47,197 nt of DNA, taken from contig NZ_JADOTT010000013.1 of the NCBI RefSeq assembly GCF_016817355.1, forward strand, positions 1 through 47,197. The letters run 5' to 3'. A program made the position numbers and the translations under genes. This DNA is from Maricaulis parjimensis (lineage in GTDB: Bacteria > Pseudomonadota > Alphaproteobacteria > Caulobacterales > Maricaulaceae). Shown in pieces: positions 41,407 through 47,197 of this stretch (its first letter is position 1; every line of letters begins with the position of its first letter). The notes under the pieces were generated by a model. The model was given only the letters and a program-made list of their open reading frames with translations, did not search any database and had not been told where the DNA came from.

Positions 41407-41883
41407 GACATGATCCACAACCCAGTTCTCGTCCGGTTGGGGCGGCAGGAAATGGGCCGTGAACTGATCAAATATCGCGTCCGAAGTCTCGTATTCGTGT
41501 GAGCCTTCCGCATTGCGGGCACGCAGCCGCGCCTTGCAGATATCATCCGGCACATCGATCCAGTGCAGCACGGCATCAGCGTCGGCGGCGTCCACGATGG
41601 AGCGGGCCCAGTCGCGACGCGCGCGGGTATTGGCGTGGAAGTCGAGCACCACGCTCAAACCTTCGTGCAGAATGGCGGTGACATGCGGTTTCAGGGCCGC
41701 TTCCAGCCGGGCAGAGCGGTTCCGGAAGTCCTCCAGCGTGTGGATTTCATCGGGATACAGGGCCGCCATGAAGGCGTCTTCGCTGATCAGGAGTGTGTGT
41801 TCCGCTTCACCGAGCTGCCGGGCCAGGGTCGACTTGCCGGACGCGATCTTGCCGCACAGAAGATGCAGGACCGGGCGGCTCAT
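41395..41883 (-). CDS. P-loop kinase-like ATP-binding protein (AAA_33)
   Basis: The 162-residue protein has a Walker A GKIASGKST (~11-19), an acidic DAFM-type site (ISEDAF), and an Arg-rich lid region (CKARLRARNAEG). It resembles small AAA_33/zeta-like P-loop kinases that phosphorylate small molecules. Toxin function is not implied; no antitoxin is near. Its ATG lies three bases after the GNAT stop codon, so it belongs to the secA operon-like run. Confidence 0.85.
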   Translation of the reverse strand: MSRPVLHLLCGKIASGKSTLARQLGEAEHTLLISEDAFMAALYPDEIHTLEDFRNRSARLEAALKPHVTAILHEGLSVVLDFHANTRARRDWARSIVDAADADAVLHWIDVPDDICKARLRARNAEGSHEYETSDAIFDQFTAHFLPPQPDENWVVDHVRAD

Positions 41884-41886
41884 GGT

Positions 41887-42348
41887 CTAGAGCGCGACTT
41901 CAAGCCAGGGCAGTTCTCGGCCCTTGAACACGTCCGAGGGCCGCATGGCCACGCGACGGGCACCCATATGGATATAGGCCGGCTCGGCATAGGGGTCGGA
42001 CAGGATGGTCATCACCGTGTCGCCGGCCGCGCGCAGCTTGTCCTTGGCATCCTCGAACAAGGCCCGGCCCGCGCCGGTCCCTATGGCGTCCGGAGAGACG
42101 AAGAGGAGATCCAGTGTGCCCTTGGAACTGCCCGGTTCGATCTGGCAGACGCCCAGCAGCGTGCCATCCTCAAGCTCGGCCACTGTGGTGTGGCCGGCCG
42201 CAATCGCCTCGGAGGTGATCTTCAGATAGGGCGAGACCGCCGCCATGAAGGCGGCATCATAACCCCAATAGGCCTTGGACTTCAGGCAGAGCTGGGAGAG
42301 CGCCTCTTCCTCGCCCGGTCGGGCAGGGCGAAGGGTCAGCGCACCCAT
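41887..42348 (-). CDS. GNAT-family N-acetyltransferase
   Basis: The 153-residue protein has the GNAT layout: LTLRPARPGEEEAL start, an LLGVCQIEPGSSKGTLDLLFVSPDAIGTGAGRALFEDA core with the acetyl-CoA-binding G-T-G-A-G-R loop (~91-96), and an AEPAYIHMGARRV motif near the C-terminus. The substrate is unknown. It starts three bases after secA and is followed closely by the kinase gene. Confidence 0.92.
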   Translation of the reverse strand: MGALTLRPARPGEEEALSQLCLKSKAYWGYDAAFMAAVSPYLKITSEAIAAGHTTVAELEDGTLLGVCQIEPGSSKGTLDLLFVSPDAIGTGAGRALFEDAKDKLRAAGDTVMTILSDPYAEPAYIHMGARRVAMRPSDVFKGRELPWLEVAL

Positions 42349-42351
42349 CGG

Positions 42352-45114
42352 CTAGACCGAGGCCTCGCCGACGGCACCGTGGCAATGCTTGTACTTCTTG
42401 CCGGAACCGCACGGGCAGGCCTGGTTGCGGGCCACACGGCCCCAGGTCTCCGGATTGGCCGGATCGATCTTCTGGGCAGAGCGCGGCGCGGTCATGCGCG
42501 GCATGCGGGCGGCAGCGGCACCGGGAGCCGCGCCGGCCGGCGGTGCCATCTCATTGCGGCCCGTGCTCGGATCGATATGGGTTTCCTTCATGCCTTCGGG
42601 CTGCTGCGGCGGCGCCGGCGGGCGCTCGAAGCGGATCAGCATGAGCTGGCGGGTCACCTCACCGCGCAGACTGTCCATCATGTGTTCGAACAGGGAGAAG
42701 GCCTCGCTCTTGAACTCGTTGAGCGGATTGCGCTGGGCGTAGGAACGCAGGCCGATCATGGAGCGCATGGCATCCAGATTCTGCAGGTGCTCGCGCCAAT
42801 TGATGTCGATGGCCTGCAGCAGGATGGATTTCTCGATCCGGCGCATCAGTTCCGGGCCGGCCGTGGCGGCCTTCTCGGCGAAGGCGCGGTCGGCCGCGGA
42901 GGTGATGCGCTCGAGGATTTCCTCGTCGGCAATGCCTTCTTCCTTCGCCCAGTCGGCGATCGGCAGGTCCAGGCCCAGCTGGTCTTTCACCTCATTGGTC
43001 AGGCCTTCCACATCCCACTGGTCGGCATAGGCCTTGGGCGGGATATGGGCCTCGACGAGGTCCTCGACCGTTTGCTGGCGCATGTCCTTGATCACGTCGG
43101 ACACGTCGTCGGAGGTCATGAATTCGATGCGCTGCTCGAACACGGCCTTGCGCTGGTCATTCATCACGTCGTCGTATTTCAGGACATTCTTGCGGATGTC
43201 GAAATTGCGCTGCTCGACCTTCTTCTGGGAGGTCTCCAGGGCCTTGGACATCCAGGGGTGTTCGATGGCCTCCCCCTCTTTCATGCCCAGCGTGCGCATG
43301 ATGCCGTCCAGACGTTCCGGTGCGAAAATGCGCAGCAGATCGTCCTGCACGGAAATGTAGAATTTGGACCGGCCCGGATCGCCCTGACGGCCCGTCCGGC
43401 CGCGCAGCTGGTTATCGATCCGGCGGCTTTCATGGCGCTCCGTGCCCAGCACGAAGAGACCGCCCGCATCCAAAGCCTGCTTTTTGGCGTCGGCGATTTC
43501 CGACTTCAGCTTGTCGGTCTGTTTGGCGATCTCGATCTCGGTCGGTTCTTTGCCCTTTTCCGCCTGCTCGGCCTTCCAGGCTTCCAGACGCATGTCCAGA
43601 TTGCCGCCCAGCTGGATGTCGGTACCGCGGCCGGCCATATTGGTGGCGATCGTCACGGCGCCCGGCACACCGGCATCAGCGATGATATAGGCTTCCTGCT
43701 CGTGATAGCGGGCGTTGAGCACCTGGTGCTTGATCTTCGCCTTGGTCAGGAGTTCGGAGAGAAGTTCCGACTTCTCGATCGAGGCCGTACCAACCAGGAC
43801 CGGCTGGCCCCGCTTCACCGCGTCTTTGATTTCCGCGATGACGGCGTCGTATTTTTCCTTGGCGGTCCGGAAGACGCTGTCTTCCTCGTCGATCCGCGCA
43901 ATCGGCCGGTTGGTCGGGATCTCGACCACGCCCAGCTTGTAGATGTCGAAGAATTCGTCGGCCTCGGTGAGGGCGGTACCGGTCATGCCGGCGAGGCTCT
44001 CATACAGACGGAAATAATTCTGGAAGGTGACCGAGGCGAGGGTCTGGTTCTCCGGCTGGATCTCCGTGCCTTCCTTGGCCTCGATCGCCTGGTGCAGGCC
44101 GTCCGACAGGCGGCGGCCCGGCATCATGCGGCCGGTGAATTCATCGATCAGGACAACGGCATTGTCCTTGATGATGTAATCCTTGTCCTTGACGAAGATC
44201 TTGTGCGCCTTGAGCGCCTGGTTGACGTGGTGGACGACGGAGATGTTCTCCACATCATACAGGTCCGCATCATCCTTCAGCAGGTCATGCTCGCGCAGCA
44301 GGTCCTCGATCTTCTCATTGCCCTCTTCGGTGAGGAGAATGGAACGGGCCTTTTCGTCGATCTCGTAGCAATCCTCGTCCAGCAGTGGGATCAGCTTGTC
44401 GATCGCCTGGTAGAATTGCGTCCGGTCCTCGGTGCGGCCGGAAATGATCAGCGGTGTACGGGCTTCGTCGATCAGGATGGAGTCGACCTCGTCGACGATG
44501 GCAAAGCCATGGCCGCGCTGCACCATCTCCTCGACGGAGTATTTCATGTTGTCGCGCAGATAATCGAAGCCGAGCTCGTTATTCGTCGCGTAGGTCACGT
44601 CGCAGGCATAGGCCTCGCGGCGTTCCGGGTCGGTCATGCCGTGCGCGATCACGCCGGTCTTCATGCCCAGCTGGGCGAACACTTTGCCCATCCATTCGCT
44701 GTCGCGCGTGGCCAGATAGTCGTTGACCGTCACGACATGGACGGCCTTGCCGGTCAGCGCGTTGAGATAGGAGGGCAGTGTGGCGACGAGGGTCTTGCCC
44801 TCACCCGTCTTCATTTCGGCGATGGAGCCTTCATGCAGCACCATGCCGCCCATCAGCTGGACATCATAGGGACGCAGGCCCAGGGCGCGCTTGGCGGCTT
44901 CGCGCACCGCGGCAAAGGCTTCCGGCAGGAGGGCGTCGAGCTTCTCGCCCTTGGCGACCCGCTCGCGGAACTCGGTGGTCTTGGCCTTGAGCGCCTCATC
45001 GCTGAGGGCTTCGAAATCCGGCTCCAGCGCGTTGATCTTGTCGATCACGGGCCGCATGCGGCGGAGTTTGCGATCGTTGTCGGTACCGAAAATCTTGCGG
45101 GCTATGGACAGCAT
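42352..45114 (-). CDS. secA: preprotein translocase ATPase SecA
   Basis: The 920-residue SecA has Walker A MKTGEGKT (101-108), Walker B with DEVD (208-211), the preprotein-binding region, the second ATPase domain ([13 protein letters not shown], then [13 protein letters not shown]) and a C-terminal zinc site [14 protein letters not shown]. It drives secretory proteins through SecYEG. The start at 45114 ([10 protein letters not shown]) matches the family start; an in-frame extension to 45234 adds 40 residues unlike SecA and would cover the proposed promoter. GNAT and kinase genes follow with gaps of 3 bases each. Confidence 0.98.
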   Translation of the reverse strand: MLSIARKIFGTDNDRKLRRMRPVIDKINALEPDFEALSDEALKAKTTEFRERVAKGEKLDALLPEAFAAVREAAKRALGLRPYDVQLMGGMVLHEGSIAEMKTGEGKTLVATLPSYLNALTGKAVHVVTVNDYLATRDSEWMGKVFAQLGMKTGVIAHGMTDPERREAYACDVTYATNNELGFDYLRDNMKYSVEEMVQRGHGFAIVDEVDSILIDEARTPLIISGRTEDRTQFYQAIDKLIPLLDEDCYEIDEKARSILLTEEGNEKIEDLLREHDLLKDDADLYDVENISVVHHVNQALKAHKIFVKDKDYIIKDNAVVLIDEFTGRMMPGRRLSDGLHQAIEAKEGTEIQPENQTLASVTFQNYFRLYESLAGMTGTALTEADEFFDIYKLGVVEIPTNRPIARIDEEDSVFRTAKEKYDAVIAEIKDAVKRGQPVLVGTASIEKSELLSELLTKAKIKHQVLNARYHEQEAYIIADAGVPGAVTIATNMAGRGTDIQLGGNLDMRLEAWKAEQAEKGKEPTEIEIAKQTDKLKSEIADAKKQALDAGGLFVLGTERHESRRIDNQLRGRTGRQGDPGRSKFYISVQDDLLRIFAPERLDGIMRTLGMKEGEAIEHPWMSKALETSQKKVEQRNFDIRKNVLKYDDVMNDQRKAVFEQRIEFMTSDDVSDVIKDMRQQTVEDLVEAHIPPKAYADQWDVEGLTNEVKDQLGLDLPIADWAKEEGIADEEILERITSAADRAFAEKAATAGPELMRRIEKSILLQAIDINWREHLQNLDAMRSMIGLRSYAQRNPLNEFKSEAFSLFEHMMDSLRGEVTRQLMLIRFERPPAPPQQPEGMKETHIDPSTGRNEMAPPAGAAPGAAAARMPRMTAPRSAQKIDPANPETWGRVARNQACPCGSGKKYKHCHGAVGEASV

Positions 45115-45205
45115 GTGCTCTGGCTTTTGTACGACTACGACGCCACCGGCCATCGGGTCCGTCCCGAGAGCCAAGGACGCCAGCATTGCTTTGAAACGTT
45201 TAGGT

Positions 45206-45234
45206 GACTTAAGGATGGGGAGTAGGGGTGTCAA
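45206..45234 (-). promoter_or_regulatory. putative secA promoter
   Basis: On the minus strand TTGACA (45229-45234) and TAAGTC (45206-45211) are separated by 17 bases. The -35 is perfect and the -10 weak. A transcript would have a leader of about 85 bases before the secA ATG. Confidence 0.45.
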
Positions 45235-45289
45235 TCAAGCCGCACCGTATGCGCGAAGCGGCATTGGCGCCTAAAGGATTGTTGGCGTG

Positions 45290-46231
45290 ATGAATCTGCC
45301 CAAATTGCCCTTACTGCTCTTGGTGTTTTCGGGCCTCGCCTCCTGCGGCCCTGCGCCGCGGGAAGCCGCGCCTGAACCGGCTGAAACCGGGGCTGTTTTG
45401 TCGCCGGACGAGCTTGATCCGGTGGTGGCCCGCGTCGACGGTACGGTGATCCGCCGGTCTGACGTGGAACGCGAAGCCCTGGCGCAGGCCGAGGACGAGA
45501 CCACGCCGCCCGCACCGGACGATGAGGAATTCCAGCGCGTGCTGGAGGAGTTGATCGATCAGCGCCTGCTGGCCCTGGAGGCCCGTCGCCGCGGACTGCA
45601 CCAGTCCGAGGAAGCCCGCCGCCGCATGGCTCTGGCCGAGGAACGCATACTGGGCAATGTCCTCGTCGAGACCGCCCTCAATGATGCCGTCACAGAAGAC
45701 ACCATCCAGCGCATCTATCAGGAACAGATCCGTCTCATCCAGCTGGGCGAGGAAGTCCGGGCCCGGCACATTCTGGTCGATACGCGCGAGGAAGCCGACG
45801 CCATCGCCCAATTGCTGGCCGATGGCCGCGACTTCGCCGAGCTCGCCGTGGCGCTGAGCCAGGACCCGGCGACCCGTCTGGAAGGCGGGGATCTGGGCTA
45901 TTTCACGCGCCAGGGCATTCTCCCCAGTTTCGGGGCTGTGGCCTTTGCCACGCCGGAGGGGGAAGTGTCTGCCCCCTTCCAGACCGAGTCCGGCTGGCAC
46001 ATCCTGCAGGTCGTGGACCGCCGCCGTCAGCCGCCGCCCTCGCTGGCGCAGATGCGCCCCAACATCATCCAGTTCTACACCTATGATCAGCTGGAAGCCC
46101 TGGTGGAAGGCCTGCGCGAGGATGCGGAGATTGAGCGGATCGACTTGCCGGTCGACGATGTGGAAGAGCAGGACGCGGATGCGCCTCTGGAACTGCAACC
46201 GGAACCGGACAATTTGGACTCACCCGGTTAA
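45290..46231 (+). CDS. PpiC-type peptidyl-prolyl isomerase, lipoprotein
   Basis: The 313-residue protein has a lipoprotein signal (GLASC, Cys20 from ATG) and a SurA/PrsA-like N-terminal helical region (about 40-140). A parvulin PPIase domain (about 150-245) follows: VRARHILVDTREEADAIA, FAELAVALSQDP, GGDLGYFTRQGILPSF and TESGWHILQV. A variable acidic tail ends it. It should assist folding of exported proteins in the periplasm. A GTG at 45287 is one codon upstream with slightly better spacing to AAGGA; the choice changes one residue. It is divergent from secA. Confidence 0.93.
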   Translation: MNLPKLPLLLLVFSGLASCGPAPREAAPEPAETGAVLSPDELDPVVARVDGTVIRRSDVEREALAQAEDETTPPAPDDEEFQRVLEELIDQRLLALEARRRGLHQSEEARRRMALAEERILGNVLVETALNDAVTEDTIQRIYQEQIRLIQLGEEVRARHILVDTREEADAIAQLLADGRDFAELAVALSQDPATRLEGGDLGYFTRQGILPSFGAVAFATPEGEVSAPFQTESGWHILQVVDRRRQPPPSLAQMRPNIIQFYTYDQLEALVEGLREDAEIERIDLPVDDVEEQDADAPLELQPEPDNLDSPG

Positions 46232-46281
46232 GCCCGCATTCACTGGCTTTCTGCACGCGTCCTTAAGGGAGTTTAGGCATA

Positions 46282-46701
46282 ATGACGGCTGTTGGCCCCA
46301 AACCGGTGATCCATGTCGCCGCCTGCGCCCTGATCGATACGGATGGCCGTATCCTGCTGGCGCGGCGTCCCGAGGGAAAACCGATGGCGGGGCTTTGGGA
46401 ATTTCCCGGCGGCAAGATCGAGCCGGGAGAAACGCCGGAGCAGGCTGTGGTGCGAGAGCTGCGAGAAGAGCTGGGTGTGGAACCGTGCGAACGGTGCCTG
46501 CACCCCTTTGCCTTCGTCTCGCATCCCTATGACGACTTCCACATCGTCATGCCGCTTTTCCTGTGCCGCACCTGGGACGGTTTCCCGCAACCGCGCGAGG
46601 GCCAGGAATTGACCTGGGTCCGCAAGGAAAAACTCATGGACTTCGCCATGCCGGCCGCCGACCGGCCGCTGGCAGCAGAGTTGAGGGACCGGTTGGTATG
46701 A
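46282..46701 (+). CDS. mutT: Nudix hydrolase, MutT (8-oxo-dGTP pyrophosphatase) type
   Basis: The 139-residue protein has the Nudix box GGKIEPGETPEQAVVRELREELGV (about 41-64) with all key Glu residues, preceded by RPEGKPMAGLWEFPGG as in MutT. It cleans oxidised dGTP from the nucleotide pool. GGGAG lies upstream of the ATG. It lies 50 bases after the PpiC gene, and its stop overlaps the pilin start (ATGA), so the three genes probably form one operon. Confidence 0.93.
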   Translation: MTAVGPKPVIHVAACALIDTDGRILLARRPEGKPMAGLWEFPGGKIEPGETPEQAVVRELREELGVEPCERCLHPFAFVSHPYDDFHIVMPLFLCRTWDGFPQPREGQELTWVRKEKLMDFAMPAADRPLAAELRDRLV

Positions 46702-46859
46702 TGGACAGACTGCGCCAGTTCGCCCGCAATGAAAGCGGTGCCACCGCGATCGAATACGCCATGATCGGCGTCATCGTCTCCATCGCCGCCGTCGCCGGCC
46801 TGATGATCATCGGCCCCACCGTGATGGCCATGTTCACGGAAGCCGGTTCGGCGTTTTAG
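46698..46859 (+). CDS. Flp/Fap-type pilin (type IVb)
   Basis: The 53-residue prepilin has a short charged leader (MMDRLRQFARNESG), the cleavage motif G-ATAIEY (G followed by x4-EY) and one hydrophobic helix ending in a small acidic tail. It is the subunit of Tad-type pili, but no tad/cpa genes follow before the window ends. Its ATG overlaps the mutT stop (ATGA). An in-frame ATG follows one codon later. Confidence 0.88.
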   Translation: MMDRLRQFARNESGATAIEYAMIGVIVSIAAVAGLMIIGPTVMAMFTEAGSAF

Positions 46860-46892
46860 GGCGGTTTTCGGTTACATTTCCGCGCACAAATC

Positions 46893-47026
46893 CCCTCTCC
46901 CCCGGGGAGAGGGTGGCGCGCATGCGCCGGGAGAGGGGGAAATCCCGGTTTGGGCGAGTTCGGCAAGACCTCGCCATACCCCCTCATCCGCCCTTTCAGG
47001 GCACCTTCTCCCCGGGGAGAAGGGGG
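46893..47026. repeat. ~134-base palindromic intergenic repeat, copy B
   Basis: It starts with CCCTCTCCCC / GGGGAGAGGG, then GGCGCGCATGCGCC, and ends CTTCTCCCC / GGGGAGAAG. The first ~55 bases and last ~30 are nearly identical to copy A at 37,090-37,227; the middle differs. Confidence 0.75.
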
Positions 47027-47110
47027 TAGCGCAGGAATTTCAAACAAGTCCCCATTTTTCCCGGAAGCGCGGAGCGCTGTCAGGAAAAAATGGCTGATGA
47101 GGGAAGCTTT

Positions 47111-47177
47111 CCTCCCCATGCCATGGGGAGGGGGACCGCGGAGCGGTGGAGGGGCCGCCGGGTGAGGCCCGGCGGCC
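47111..47177. repeat. second intergenic repeat family, multi-hairpin
   Basis: CCTCCCCATG-C-CATGGGGAGG (47111-47131) and GGCCGCCGGG-N5-CCCGGCGGCC (47153-47177) form two strong stems around a small ACCGC / GCGGT stem. It may extend beyond the window end. Confidence 0.6.
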
Positions 47178-47197
47178 TCGGGTTCTCTTGCAGAAGC

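Noticed and set aside
41395-41883. Zeta-toxin reading of the P-loop kinase
   Set aside because: There is no epsilon-like antitoxin and the gene sits in the secA operon-like run, so a small-molecule kinase is more likely.
45115-45234. 40-residue N-terminal extension of SecA
   Set aside because: It does not resemble SecA, covers a good promoter -35, and the internal ATG matches the usual SecA start.

Overview
The window is a GC-rich stretch of bacterial chromosome with mostly housekeeping gene order. Several features point to an alphaproteobacterium of the Caulobacterales/Maricaulales type (stalked marine bacteria such as Maricaulis): ftsE-ftsX next to ydcF-, plsC- and DUF2125-like genes; a TIGR02302/DUF4175 giant membrane protein near argH; a TlpA protein divergent from argH; an oligotroph-type TonB receptor; and a perfect CtrA-type box (TTAA-N7-TTAAC). 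The taxon is inferred from gene content, not from a marker-gene search. No rRNA, CRISPR array, prophage or transposase was seen.

Left part (1-14,240). A small membrane protein is followed by a solitary MazF/PemK-like toxin gene, an unknown gene behind the CtrA box, and the divergent phaR/phaB pair of polyhydroxybutyrate metabolism. Next come a DUF4908-like exported protein, a cupin-gloB operon, a methyltransferase-hisC operon, and the minus-strand cluster ftsE-ftsX-ydcF-plsC-DUF2125 facing hisC. A zinc-ribbon membrane protein with a His-rich tail is divergent from ftsE. A slipin and an odd tRNA-Lys(UUU) gene close this part.

Middle part (14,241-25,670). This holds TIGR02302, a 56-residue LptM-like lipoprotein (too short for routine ORF lists), argH and the divergent TlpA-like thioredoxin. 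A TonB-dependent receptor is divergent from a beta-propeller phytase, with a Pho-box-like direct repeat between them, so this is probably a phytate phosphate scavenging pair. A small membrane protein and etfBA follow.

Accessory-looking part (25,670-38,333). Three penicillin-binding/beta-lactamase-fold serine hydrolases sit here with a PadR regulator and its coupled membrane partner, a YceI protein, a NADAR protein coupled to a PduO-type adenosyltransferase, a HIG1 protein coupled to a Rieske oxygenase, two unknown exported proteins, and gluQ. A ~900-base gene-free stretch (36,540-37,458) is packed with palindromic intergenic repeats. One of these recurs at 46,893-47,026.

Right part (38,334-47,197). 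This carries an HNH nuclease, a large chemoreceptor, and an AT-rich hairpin-rich intergenic island. The secA-GNAT-kinase operon follows, and divergent from it are a PpiC-type lipoprotein foldase, a MutT-like Nudix hydrolase and a Flp-type pilin. The window ends in further palindromic repeats.
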